A DNA stretch of 64,000 nt from Auanema rhodensis (taxonomy: Eukaryota; Nematoda; Chromadorea; Rhabditida; Rhabditidae). This document shows positions 40,695 to 53,674 of the stretch, piece by piece. The notes below the pieces were generated by a model. The model saw nothing but the letters and a program-made list of their open reading frames with translations. It searched no databases and had not been told where the DNA came from. The stretch covers positions 3,224,001 to 3,288,000 of the forward strand of contig OZ059898.1 of assembly GCA_964057225.1 (NCBI GenBank), read 5' to 3'. The position numbers and the translations under genes were made by a program. Numbering within the stretch: the stretch's first letter is position 1; every line of letters starts with the position of its first letter.

Positions 40695-43600
40695 GTTTTG
40701 TCAAAATGTTTTTGGAAGCAATGTTGAGTGTACATGGAAACTCAACATACACTAATGCATCATTTTTCAAACGATCATAACTAATTTTTGTATTAAGCTT
40801 TTCTCAATGTAGTATAGTGCATTCGATGCGGATTTTTAAGCTGCGTCGATCTGTGTTATCAGATTTGCGCTAGCTTAAAAATGCACCGAGATATCAACTG
40901 ATATAAGTTCACACTTATATCCTCGATTTTCACCCTGAAGAATTAATTTTTTCGTTGAATAACATTGTCTATCGTCTTTGCCTTGAGAAATGGAATCTAA
41001 AAACATCTACTTTTTGCTAAATTATTTTGAAATTTTTCGAAAAAATTTTTGTCAAAATGTTTTTGGAAGCAATGTTGAGTGTACATGGAAACTCAACATA
41101 CACTAATGCATCATTTTTCAAACGATCATAACTAATTTTTGTATCAAGCGTTTTTCAATGTAGTATAGTGCATTCGATGCGGATTTTTAAGCTGCGTCGA
41201 TCTGTGTTATCAGATTTGTGCTAGCTTAAAAATGCACCGAGATATCAACTGATATAAGTTCACACTTATATCCTCGATTTTCACCCTGAAGAAATAATTT
41301 TTTCGTTGAATAACATTGTCCATCGTCTTTGCCTTGAAAAAAAGAATCTAAAAACATCTACTTTTTGCTAAATTATTTTGAAATTTTTCGAAAAAATTTT
41401 TGTCAAAATTTTTTGGAAGCAATGTTGAGTGTACATGGAAACTCAACATACACTAATGCATCATTTTTCAAACGATCATAACTAATTTTTGTATCAAGCG
41501 TTTTTCAATGTAGTATAGTGCATTCGATGCGGATTTTTAAGCTGCGTCGATCTGTGTTATCAGATTTGTGCTAGCTTAAAAATGCACCGAGATATCAACT
41601 GATATAAGTTCACACTTATATCCTCGATTTTCACCCTGAAGAAATAATTTTTTCGTTGAATAACATTGTCCATCGTCTTTGCCTTGAAAAATCGAATCTA
41701 AAAACATCTACTTTTTGCTAAATTATTTTGAAATTTTCCGAAAAAATTTTTGTCAAAATGTTTTTGGAAGCAATGTTGAGTGTACATGGAAACTCAACAT
41801 ACACTATTGCATCATTTTTCTAACGATCATAACTAATTTTTGTATTAAGCTTTTCTCAATGTAGTATAGTGCATTCGATGCGGATTTTTAAGCTGCGTCG
41901 ATCTGTGTTATCAGATTTGCGCTAGCTTAAAAATGCACCGAGATATCAACTGATATAAGTTCACACTTATATCCTCGATTTTCACCCTGAAGAATTAATT
42001 TTCTCGTTGAATAACATTGTCCATCGTCTTTGCCTTGAAAAAAGGAATCTAAAAACATCTACTTTTTGCTAAATTATTTTGAAATTTTCCGAAAAAATTT
42101 TTGTCAAAATGTTTTTGGAAGCAATGTTGAGTGTACATGGAAACTCAACATACACTAATGCATCATTTTTCAAACGATCATAACTAATTTTTGTATCAAG
42201 CGTTTTTCAATGTAGTATAGTGCATTCGATGCGGATTTTTAAGCTGCGTCGATCTGTGTTATCAGATTTGCGCTAGCTTAAAAATGCACCGAGATATCAA
42301 CTGATATAAGTTCACACTTATATCCTCGATTTTCACCCTGAAGAATTAATTTTCTCGTTGAATAACATTGTCCATCGTCTTTGCCTTGAAAAAAGGAATC
42401 TAAAAACATCTACTTTTTGCTAAATTATTTTGAAATTTTCCGAAAAAATTTTTGTCAAAATGTTTTTGGAAGCAATGTTGAGTGTACATGGAAACTCAAC
42501 ATACACTAATGCATCATTTTTCAAACGATCATAACTAATTTTTGTATTAAGCGTTTTTCAATGTAGTATAGTGCATTCGATGCGGATTTTTAAGCTGCGT
42601 CGATCTGTGTTATCAGATTTGCGCTAGCTTAAAAATGCACTGAGATATCAACTGATATAAATTCACACTTATATCCTCGATTTTCACCCTGAAGAAATAA
42701 TTTTTTCGTTGAATAACATTGTCCATCGTCTTTGCCTTGAAAAAAGGAATCTAAAAACATCTACTTTTTGCTAAATTATTTTGAAATTTTTCGAAAAAAT
42801 TTTTGTCAAAATTTTTTGGAAGCAATGTTGAGTGTACATGGAAACTCAACATACACTAATGCATCATTTTTCAAACGATCATAACTAATTTTTGTATTAA
42901 GCGTTTTTCAATGTAGTGTAGTGCATTCGATGCGGATTTTTAAGCTGCGTCGATCTGTGTTATCAGATTTGCTCTAGCTTAAAAATGCACCGAGATATCA
43001 ACTGATATAAGTTCACACTTATATCCTCGATTTTCATCCTGAAGAATTAATTTTTTCGTTGAATAACATTGTCCATCGTCTTTGCCTTGAAAAATCGAAT
43101 CTAAAAACATCTACTTTTCGCTAAATTATTTTGAAATTTTTCGAAAAAATTTTTGTCAAAATGTTTTTGGAAGCAATGTTGAGTGTACATGGAAACTCAA
43201 CATACACTAATGCATCATTTTTCAAACGATCATAACTAATTTTTGTATCAAGCGTTTTTCAATGTAGTATAGTGCATTCGATGCGGATTTTTAAGCTGCG
43301 TCGATCTGTGTTATCAGATTTGCGCTAGCTTAAAAATGCACCGAGATATCAACTGATATAAGTTCACACTTATATCCTCGATTTTCACCCTGAAGAATTA
43401 ATTTTCTCGTTGAATAACATTGTCCATCGTCTTTGCCTTGAAAAAAGGAATCTAAAAACATCTACTTTTTGCTAAATTATTTTGAAATTTTTCGAAAAAA
43501 GTTTTGTCAAAATGTTTTTGGAAGCAATGTTGAGTGTACATGGAAACTCAACATACACTAATGCATCATTTTTCAAACGATCATAACTAATTTTTGTATC

Positions 43601-45254
43601 AAGCGTTTCTTAATGTAGTATAGTGCATTCGATCCGGATTTTTAAGCTGCGTCGATCTGTGTTATCAGATTTGCGCTAGCTTAAAAATGCACCGAGATAT
43701 CAACTGATATAAGTTCACACTTATATCCTCGATTTTCACCCTGAAGAATTAATTTTTTCGTTGAATAACATTGTCTATCGTCTTTGCCTTGAGAAATGGA
43801 ATCTAAAAACATCTACTTTTTGCTAAATTATTTTGAAATTTTTCGAAAAAATTTTTGTCAAAATGTTTTTGGAAGCAATGTTGAGTGTACATGGAAACTC
43901 AACATACACTAATGCATCATTTTTCAAACGATCATAACTAATTTTTGTATCAAGCGTTTCTCAATGTAATATAGTGCATTCGATGCGGATTTTTAAGCTG
44001 CGTCGATCTGTGTTATCAGATTTGCGCTAGCTTAAAAATGCACCGAGATATCAACTGATATAAGTTCACACTTATATCCTCGATTTTCACCCTGAAGAAA
44101 TAATTTTTTCGTTGAATAACATTGTCCATCGTCTTTGCCTTGAAAAAAGGAATCTAAAAACATCTACTTTTTGCTAAATTATTTTGAAATTTTTCGAAAA
44201 AATTTTTGTCAAAATTTTTTGGAAGCAATGTTGAGTGTACATGGAAACTCAACATACACTAATGCATCATTTTTCAAACGATCATAACTAATTTTTGTAT
44301 CAAGCGTTTTTCAATGTAGTATAGTGCATTCGATGCGGATTTTTAAGCTGCGTCGATCTGTGTTATCAGATTTGTGCTAGCTTAAAAATGCACCGAGATA
44401 TCAACTGATATAAGTTCACACTTATATCCTCGATTTTCACCCTGAAGAAATAATTTTTTCGTTGAATAACATTGTCCATCGTCTTTGCCTTGAAAAAAGG
44501 AATCTAAAAACATCTACTTTTTGCTAAATTATTTTGAAATTTTTCGAAAAAAGTTTTGTCAAAATGTTTTTGGAAGCAATGTTGAGTGTACATGGAAACT
44601 CAACATACACTAATGCATCATTTTTCAAACGATCATAACTAATTTTTGTATCAAGCGTTTCTCAATGTAGTATAGTGCATTCGATGCGGATTTTTAAGCT
44701 GCGTCGATCTGTGTTATCAGATTTGCGCTAGCTTAAAAATGCACCGAGATATCAACTGATATAAGTTCACACTTATATCCTCGATTTTCATCCTGAAGAA
44801 TTAATTTTCTCGTTGAATAACATTGTCCATCGTCTTTGCCTTGAAAAAAGGAATCTAAAAACATCTACTTTTTGCTAAATTATTTTGAAATTTTCCGAAA
44901 AAATTTTTGTCAAAATGTTTTTGGAAGCAATGTTGAGTGTACATGGAAACTCAACATACACTAATGCATCATTTTTCAAACGATCATAACTAATTTTTGT
45001 ATTAAGCGTTTTTCAATGTAGTGTAGTGCATTCGATGCGGATTTTTAAGCTGCGTCGATCTGTGTTATCAGATTTGCTCTAGCTTAAAAATGCACCGAGA
45101 TATCAACTGATATAAGTTCACACTTATATCCTCGATTTTCATCCTGAAGAATTAATTTTTTCGTTGAATAACATTGTCCATCGTCTTTGCCTTGAAAAAT
45201 CGAATCTAAAAACATCTACTTTTCGCTAAATTATTTTGAAATTTTTCGAAAAAA
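40695..45254 (+). repeat. Split partial copy of the ten-monomer unit
   Basis: Units 40695-41746 match the first three of copy 1 (AAGCTTTTCTC/GAGAAATGG; TTGTGCTAGC with AAAAAAAGAATC; 350-bp TTGTGCTAGC), but the third changes near its end to AAATCG and TTTTCCG. Five units of other types follow (41747-43500). Units 43501-45254 then match positions four to eight of copy 1 (GATCCGG; GTAATATAG; TTGTGCTAGC ending AAGTTTTG; GTTTCTC/CATCC; GTGTAG/GCTCTAGC). Confidence 0.75.
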
Positions 45255-47711
45255 TTTTTGTCAAAATGTTTTTGGAAGCAATGTTGAGTGTACATGGAAA
45301 CTCAACATACACTAATGCATCATTTTTCAAACGATCATAACTAATTTTTGTATCAAGCGTTTTTCAATGTAGTATAGTGCATTCGATGCGGATTTTTAAG
45401 CTGCGTCGATCTGTGTTATCAGATTTGCGCTAGCTTAAAAATGCACTGAGATATCAACTGATATAAATTCACACTTATATCCTCGATTTTCACCCTGAAG
45501 AAATAATTTTTTCGTTGAATAACATTGTCCATCGTCTTTGCCTTGAAAAAAGGAATCTAAAAACATCTACTTTTTGCTAAATTATTTTGAAATTTTTCGA
45601 AAAAAGTTTTGTCAAAATGTTTTTGGAAGCAATGTTGAGTGTACATGGAAACTCAACATACACTAATGCATCATTTTTCAAACGATCATAACTAATTTTT
45701 GTATCAAGCGTTTCTCAATGTAGTATAGTGCATTCGATGCGGATTTTTAAGCTGCGTCGATCTGTGTTATCAGATTTGCGCTAGCTTAAAAATGCACCGA
45801 GATATCAACTGATATAAGTTCACACTTATATCCTCGATTTTCATCCTGAAGAATTAATTTTCTCGTTGAATAACATTGTCCATCGTCTTTGCCTTGAAAA
45901 AAGGAATCTAAAAACATCTACTTTTTGCTAAATTATTTTGAAATTTTCCGAAAAAATTTTTGTCAAAATGTTTTTGGAAGCAATGTTGAGTGTACATGGA
46001 AACTCAACATACACTAATGCATCATTTTTCAAACGATCATAACTAATTTTTGTATTAAGCGTTTTTCAATGTAGTGTAGTGCATTCGATGCGGATTTTTA
46101 AGCTGCGTCGATCTGTGTTATCAGATTTGCTCTAGCTTAAAAATGCACCGAGATATCAACTGATATAAGTTCACACTTATATCCTCGATTTTCATCCTGA
46201 AGAATTAATTTTTTCGTTGAATAACATTGTCCATCGTCTTTGCCTTGAAAAATCGAATCTAAAAACATCTACTTTTCGCTAAATTATTTTGAAATTTTTC
46301 GAAAAAATTTTTGTCAAAATGTTTTTGGAAGCAATGTTGAGTGTACATGGAAACTCAACATACACTAATGCATCATTTTTCAAACGATCATAACTAATTT
46401 TTGTATCAAGCGTTTTTCAATGTAGTATAGTGCATTCGATGCGGATTTTTAAGCTGCGTCGATCTGTGTTATCAGATTTGCGCTAGCTTAAAAATGCACT
46501 GAGATATCAACTGATATAAATTCACACTTATATCCTCGATTTTCACCCTGAAGAAATAATTTTTTCGTTGAATAACATTGTCCATCGTCTTTGCCTTGAA
46601 AAAAGGAATCTAAAAACATCTACTTTTTGCTAAATTATTTTGAAATTTTTCGAAAAAAGTTTTGTCAAAATGTTTTTGGAAGCAATGTTGAGTGTACATG
46701 GAAACTCAACATACACTAATGCATCATTTTTCAAACGATCATAACTAATTTTTGTATCAAGCGTTTCTCAATGTAGTATAGTGCATTCGATGCGGATTTT
46801 TAAGCTGCGTCGATCTGTGTTATCAGATTTGCGCTAGCTTAAAAATGCACCGAGATATCAACTGATATAAGTTCACACTTATATCCTCGATTTTCATCCT
46901 GAAGAATTAATTTTCTCGTTGAATAACATTGTCCATCGTCTTTGCCTTGAAAAAAGGAATCTAAAAACATCTACTTTTTGCTAAATTATTTTGAAATTTT
47001 CCGAAAAAATTTTTGTCAAAATGTTTTTGGAAGCAATGTTGAGTGTACATGGAAACTCAACATACACTAATGCATCATTTTTCAAACGATCATAACTAAT
47101 TTTTGTATTAAGCGTTTTTCAATGTAGTGTAGTGCATTCGATGCGGATTTTTAAGCTGCGTCGATCTGTGTTATCAGATTTGCTCTAGCTTAAAAATGCA
47201 CCGAGATATCAACTGATATAAGTTCACACTTATATCCTCGATTTTCATCCTGAAGAATTAATTTTTTCGTTGAATAACATTGTCCATCGTCTTTGCCTTG
47301 AAAAATCGAATCTAAAAACATCTACTTTTCGCTAAATTATTTTGAAATTTTTCGAAAAAATTTTTGTCAAAATGTTTTTGGAAGCAATGTTGAGTGTACA
47401 TGGAAACTCAACATACACTAATGCATCATTTTTCAAACGATCATAACTAATTTTTGTATCAAGCGTTTTTCAATGTAGTATAGTGCATTCGATGCGGATT
47501 TTTAAGCTGCGTCGATCTGTGTTATCAGATTTGCGCTAGCTTAAAAATGCACTGAGATATCAACTGATATAAATTCACACTTATATCCTCGATTTTCACC
47601 CTGAAGAAATAATTTTTTCGTTGAATAACATTGTCCATCGTCTTTGCCTTGAAAAAAGGAATCTAAAAACATCTACTTTTTGCTAAATTATTTTGAAATT
47701 TTTCGAAAAAA
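44553..47711 (+). repeat. Three-monomer higher-order repeat, three tandem copies
   Basis: Copies 44553-45605, 45606-46658 and 46659-47711 are each exactly 1053 bp. Order: GTTTCTC unit with CATCC, TTCTCG and TTTTCCG; GTGTAG/GCTCTAGC unit ending TTTTCGCT; TATCAAGC unit with CTGAG and TAAATTC. I find no difference between copies at the diagnostic sites except the last junction, AAGTTTTG after copies one and two and AATTTTTG after copy three. The third unit joins a TATCAAGC left half to a CTGAG-class right half, so it is itself a fusion. This is the most homogeneous block in the window and probably the youngest. Confidence 0.9.
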
Positions 47712-48061
47712 TTTTTGTCAAAATTTTTTGGAAGCAATGTTGAGTGTACATGGAAACTCAACATACACTAATGCATCATTTTTCAAACGATCATAACTAA
47801 TTTTTGTATCAAGCGTTTTTCAATGTAGTATAGTGCATTCGATGCGGATTTTTAAGCTGCGTCGATCTGTGTTATCAGATTTGCGCTAGCTTAAAAATGC
47901 ACCGAGATATCAACTGATATAAGTTCACACTTATATCCTCGATTTTCACCCTGAAGAATTAATTTTCTCGTTGAATAACATTGTCCATCGTCTTTGCCTT
48001 GAAAAAAGGAATCTAAAAACATCTACTTTTTGCTAAATTATTTTGAAATTTTTCGAAAAAA

Positions 48062-50166
48062 GTTTTGTCAAAATGTTTTTGGAAGCAATGTTGAGTGTAC
48101 ATGGAAACTCAACATACACTAATGCATCATTTTTCAAACGATCATAACTAATTTTTGTATTAAGCTTTTCTCAATGTAGTATAGTGCATTCGATGCGGAT
48201 TTTTAAGCTGCGTCGATCTGTGTTATCAGATTTGCGCTAGCTTAAAAATGCACCGAGATATCAACTGATATAAGTTCACACTTATATCCTCGATTTTCAC
48301 CCTGAAGAATTAATTTTTTCGTTGAATAACATTGTCTATCGTCTTTGCCTTGAGAAATGGAATCTAAAAACATCTACTTTTTGCTAAATTATTTTGAAAT
48401 TTTTCGAAAAAATTTTTGTCAAAATGTTTTTGGAAGCAATGTTGAGTGTACATGGAAACTCAACATACACTAATGCATCATTTTTCAAACGATCATAACT
48501 AATTTTTGTATCAAGCGTTTTTCAATGTAGTATAGTGCATTCGATGCGGATTTTTAAGCTGCGTCGATCTGTGTTATCAGATTTGTGCTAGCTTAAAAAT
48601 GCACCGAGATATCAACTGATATATGTTCACACTTATATCCTCGATTTTCACCCTGAAGAAATAATTTTTTCGTTGAATAACATTGTCCATCGTCTTTGCC
48701 TTGAAAAAAGGAATCTAAAAACATCTACTTTTTGCTAAATTATTTTGAAATTTTTCGAAAAAATTTTTGTCAAAATGTTTTTGGAAGCAATGTTGAGTGT
48801 ACATGGAAACTCAACATACACTAATGCATCATTTTTCAAACGATCATAACTAATTTTTGTATCAAGCGTTTCTTAATGTAGTATAGTGCATTCGATCCGG
48901 ATTTTTAAGCTGCGTCGATCTGTGTTATCAGATTTGCGCTAGCTTAAAAATGCACCGAGATATCAACTGATATAAGTTCACACTTATATCCTCGATTTTC
49001 ACCCTGAAGAATTAATTTTTTCGTTGAATAACATTGTCTATCGTCTTTGCCTTGAGAAATGGAATCTAAAAACATCTACTTTTTGCTAAATTATTTTGAA
49101 ATTTTTCGAAAAAATTTTTGTCAAAATGTTTTTGGAAGCAATGTTGAGTGTACATGGAAACTCAACATACACTAATGCATCATTTTTCAAACGATCATAA
49201 CTAATTTTTGTATCAAGCGTTTCTCAATGTAATATAGTGCATTCGATGCGGATTTTTAAGCTGCGTCGATCTGTGTTATCAGATTTGCGCTAGCTTAAAA
49301 ATGCACCGAGATATCAACTGATATAAGTTCACACTTATATCCTCGATTTTCACCCTGAAGAAATAATTTTTTCGTTGAATAACATTGTCCATCGTCTTTG
49401 CCTTGAAAAAAGGAATCTAAAAACATCTACTTTTTGCTAAATTATTTTGAAATTTTTCGAAAAAATTTTTGTCAAAATTTTTTGGAAGCAATGTTGAGTG
49501 TACATGGAAACTCAACATACACTAATGCATCATTTTTCAAACGATCATAACTAATTTTTGTATCAAGCGTTTTTCAATGTAGTATAGTGCATTCGATGCG
49601 GATTTTTAAGCTGCGTCGATCTGTGTTATCAGATTTGTGCTAGCTTAAAAATGCAATGAGATATCAACTGATATAAGTTCACACTTATATCCTCGATTTT
49701 CACCCTGAAGAAATAATTTTTTCGTTGAATAACATTGTCCATCGTCTTTGCCTTGAAAAAAGGAATCTAAAAACATCTACTTTTTGCTAAATTATTTTGA
49801 AATTTTTCGAAAAAAGTTTTGTCAAAATGTTTTTGGAAGCAATGTTGAGTGTACATGGAAACTCAACATACACTAATGCATCATTTTTCAAACGATCATA
49901 ACTAATTTTTGTATCAAGCGTTTCTCAATGTAGTATAGTGCATTCGATGCGGATTTTTAAGCTGCGTCGATCTGTGTTATCAGATTTGCGCTAGCTTAAA
50001 AATGCACCGAGATATCAACTGATATAAGTTCACACTTATATCCTCGATTTTCATCCTGAAGAATTAATTTTCTCGTTGAATAACATTGTCCATCGTCTTT
50101 GCCTTGAAAAAAGGAATCTAAAAACATCTACTTTTTGCTAAATTATTTTGAAATTTTCCGAAAAAA
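48062..50166 (+). repeat. Partial copy of the ten-monomer unit, abutting copy 2
   Basis: Six units (48062, 48413, 48764, 49115, 49466, 49816) carry in order AAGCTTTTCTC/GAGAAATGG, TTGTGCTAGC, GATCCGG, GTAATATAG, 350-bp TTGTGCTAGC, and GTTTCTC/CATCC/TTCTCG. Compared with copy 1 it lacks one TTGTGCTAGC unit and everything after the seventh. Private changes include GATATATGTTC in the second unit and GCAATGAG in the fifth. It lies directly before copy 2, so the two form a tandem higher-order pair. Confidence 0.8.
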
Positions 50167-53100
50167 TTTTTGTCAAAATGTTTTTGGAAGCAATGTTGAG
50201 TGTACATGGAAACTCAACATACACTAATGCATCATTTTTCAAACGATCATAACTAATTTTTGTATTAAGCTTTTCTCAATGTAGTATAGTGCATTCGATG
50301 CGGATTTTTAAGCTGCGTCGATCTGTGTTATCAGATTTGCGCTAGCTTAAAAATGCACTGAGATATCAACTGATATAAGTTCACACTTATATCCTCGATT
50401 TTCACCCTGAAGAATTAATTTTTTCGTTGAATAACATTGTCTATCGTCTTTGCCTTGAGAAATGGAATCTAAAAACATCTACTTTTTGCTAAATTATTTT
50501 GAAATTTTTCGAAAAAATTTTTGTCAAAATGTTTTTGGAAGCAATGTTGAGTGTACATGGAAACTCAACATACACTAATGCATCATTTTTCAAACGATCA
50601 TAACTAATTTTTGTATCAAGCGTTTTTCAATGTAGTATAGTGCATTCGATGCGGATTTTTAAGCTGCGTCGATCTGTGTTATCAGATTTGTGCTAGCTTA
50701 AAAATGCACCGAGATATCAACTGATATAAGTTCACACTTATATCCTCGATTTTCACCCTGAAGAAATAATTTTTTCGTTGAATAACATTGTCCATCGTCT
50801 TTGCCTTGAAAAAAAGAATCTAAAAACATCTACTTTTTGCTAAATTATTTTGAAATTTTTCGAAAAAATTTTTGTCAAAATTTTTTGGAAGCAATGTTGA
50901 GTGTACATGGAAACTCAACATACACTAATGCATCATTTTTCAAACGATCATAACTAATTTTTGTATCAAGCGTTTTTCAATGTAGTATAGTGCATTCGAT
51001 GCGGATTTTTAAGCTGCGTCGATCTGTGTTATCAGATTTGTGCTAGCTTAAAAATGCACCGAGATATCAACTGATATAAGTTCACACTTATATCCTCGAT
51101 TTTCACCCTGAAGAAATAATTTTTTCGTTGAATAACATTGTCCATCGTCTTTGCCTTGAAAAAAGGAATCTAAAAACATCTACTTTTTGCTAAATTATTT
51201 TGAAATTTTTCGAAAAAATTTTTGTCAAAATGTTTTTGGAAGCAATGTTGAGTGTACATGGAAACTCAACATACACTAATGCATCATTTTTCAAACGATC
51301 ATAACTAATTTTTGTATCAAGCGTTTCTTAATGTAGTATAGTGCATTCGATCCGGATTTTTAAGCTGCGTCGATCTGTGTTATCAGATTTGCGCTAGCTT
51401 AAAAATGCACCGAGATATCAACTGATATAAGTTCACACTTATATCCTCGATTTTCACCCTGAAGAATTAATTTTTTCGTTGAATAACATTGTCTATCGTC
51501 TTTGCCTTGAGAAATGGAATCTAAAAACATCTACTTTTTGCTAAATTATTTTGAAATTTTTCGAAAAAATTTTTGTCAAAATGTTTTTGGAAGCAATGTT
51601 GAGTGTACATGGAAACTCAACATACACTAATGCATCATTTTTCAAACGATCATAACTAATTTTTGTATCAAGCGTTTCTCAATGTAATATAGTGCATTCG
51701 ATGCGGATTTTTAAGCTGCGTCGATCTGTGTTATCAGATTTGCGCTAGCTTAAAAATGCACCGAGATATCAACTGATATAAGTTCACACTTATATCCTCG
51801 ATTTTCACCCTGAAGAAATAATTTTTTCGTTGAATAACATTGTCCATCGTCTTTGCCTTGAAAAAAGGAATCTAAAAACATCTACTTTTTGCTAAATTAT
51901 TTTGAAATTTTTCGAAAAAATTTTTGTCAAAATTTTTTGGAAGCAATGTTGAGTGTACATGGAAACTCAACATACACTAATGCATCATTTTTCAAACGAT
52001 CATAACTAATTTTTGTATCAAGCGTTTTTCAATGTAGTATAGTGCATTCGATGCGGATTTTTAAGCTGCGTCGATCTGTGTTATCAGATTTGTGCTAGCT
52101 TAAAAATGCACCGAGATATCAACTGATATAAGTTCACACTTATATCCTCGATTTTCACCCTGAAGAAATAATTTTTTCGTTGAATAACATTGTCCATCGT
52201 CTTTGCCTTGAAAAAAGGAATCTAAAAACATCTACTTTTTGCTAAATTATTTTGAAATTTTTCGAAAAAAGTTTTGTCAAAATGTTTTTGGAAGCAATGT
52301 TGAGTGTACATGGAAACTCAACATACACTAATGCATCATTTTTCAAACGATCATAACTAATTTTCGTATCAAGCGTTTCTCAATGTAGTATAGTGCATTC
52401 GATGCGGATTTTTAAGCTGCGTCGATCTGTGTTATCAGATTTGCGCTAGCTTAAAAATGCACCGAGATATCAACTGATATAAGTTCACACTTATATCCTC
52501 GATTTTCATCCTGAAGAATTAATTTTCTCGTTGAATAACATTGTCCATCGTCTTTGCCTTGAAAAAAGGAATCTAAAAACATCTACTTTTTGCTAAATTA
52601 TTTTGAAATTTTCCGAAAAAATTTTTGTCAAAATGTTTTTGGAAGCAATGTTGAGTGTACATGGAAACTCAACATACACTAATGCATCATTTTTCAAACG
52701 ATCATAACTAATTTTTGTATTAAGCGTTTTTCAATGTAGTGTAGTGCATTCGATGCGGATTTTTAAGCTGCGTCGATCTGTGTTATCAGATTTGCTCTAG
52801 CTTAAAAATGCACCGAGATATCAACTGATATAAGTTCACACTTATATCCTCGATTTTCATCCTGAAGAATTAATTTTTTCGTTGAATAACATTGTCCATC
52901 GTCTTTGCCTTGAAAAATCGAATCTAAAAACATCTACTTTTCGCTAAATTATTTTGAAATTTTTCGAAAAAATTTTTGTCAAAATGTTTTTGGAAGCAAT
53001 GTTGAGTGTACATGGAAACTCAACATACACTAATGCATCATTTTTCAAACGATCATAACTAATTTTTGTATCAAGCGTTTTTCAATGTAGTATAGTGCAT

Positions 53101-53674
53101 TCGATGCGGATTTTTAAGCTGCGTCGATCTGTGTTATCAGATTTGCGCTAGCTTAAAAATGCACCGAGATATCAACTGATATAAGTTCACACTTATATCC
53201 TCGATTTTCACCCTGAAGAATTAATTTTCTCGTTGAATAACATTGTCCATCGTCTTTGCCTTGAAAAAAGGAATCTAAAAACATCTACTTTTTGCTAAAT
53301 TATTTTGAAATTTTTCGAAAAAAGTTTTGTCAAAATGTTTTTGGAAGCAATGTTGAGTGTACATGGAAACTCAACATACACTAATGCATCATTTTTCAAA
53401 CGATCATAACTAATTTTTGTATTAAGCTTTTCTCAATGTAGTATAGTGCATTCGATGCGGATTTTTAAGCTGCGTCGATCTGTGTTATCAGATTTGCGCT
53501 AGCTTAAAAATGCACCGAGATATCAACTGATATAAGTTCACACTTATATCCTCGATTTTCATCCTGAAGAATTAATTTTCTCGTTGAATAACATTGTCCA
53601 TCGTCTTTGCCTTGAAAAAAGGAATCTAAAAACATCTACTTTTTGCTAAATTATTTTGAAATTTTCCGAAAAAA
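50167..53674 (+). repeat. Ten-monomer higher-order unit, copy 2
   Basis: Same ten unit types in the same order and the same total length, 3508 bp, as 35082-38589; the offset is 15,085 bp. Differences noticed: CTGAG in the first unit where copy 1 has CCGAG, and TTTTCGTATC in the seventh. The similarity fades in the next unit (53675 against 38590), which differs at TTCTCG, GAAAGAAGG and TTTTCCG. Confidence 0.85.

Larger units (their letters stand above)
3159..42097 (+). repeat. Monomer class CTATTGC
   Basis: Starts: 3159, 4211, 5263, 6316, 8419, 9821, 12277, 12628, 14031, 16839, 17190, 18243, 20698, 22101, 24908, 26662, 27013, 27364, 28066, 33328, 39643 and 41747. Nearly all couple CTATTGC to CTAACG and to AAGCTTTTCTC, which creates AAGCTT; the unit at 8419 has CTATTGC with CAAACG, and the one at 2107 has CTAATGC with CTAACG, so the link has been broken at least twice. 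None occurs after 42097. Confidence 0.85.
35433..52270 (+). repeat. Monomer class TTGTGCTAGC
   Basis: Starts: 35433, 35784, 36836, 41046, 41397, 44203, 48413, 49466, 50518, 50869 and 51921. All have TATCAAGC, GTTTTTC and AAATAATTTTTTCG. The class occurs only inside or next to copies of the ten-monomer unit, so it spread with it. Confidence 0.85.
4913..52972 (+). repeat. Monomer class GTGTAG / GCTCTAGC
   Basis: Starts: 4913, 5614, 7018, 8770, 10172, 11224, 12979, 14382, 15435, 18945, 19646, 21049, 22803, 25610, 28768, 30522, 31574, 34381, 37537, 39994, 42800, 44904, 45957, 47010 and 52622. Most also have CATCC, AAATCG and TTTTCGCT, and many have the one-base deletion. Units 8770 and 25610 have GTGTAG but GCGCTAGC; 23855 has GCTCTAGC but GTATAG. 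The class is absent from both flanks. GCTCTAGC removes the GCTAGC site found in most units. Confidence 0.85.

Noticed and set aside
44553-47711. Assembly error as the sole explanation for repeated blocks
   Set aside because: It cannot be excluded for this one block, but other repeated blocks carry private differences (for example CTGAG at 50167 and GCAATGAG in the unit at 49466), so higher-order repetition as a whole is real.
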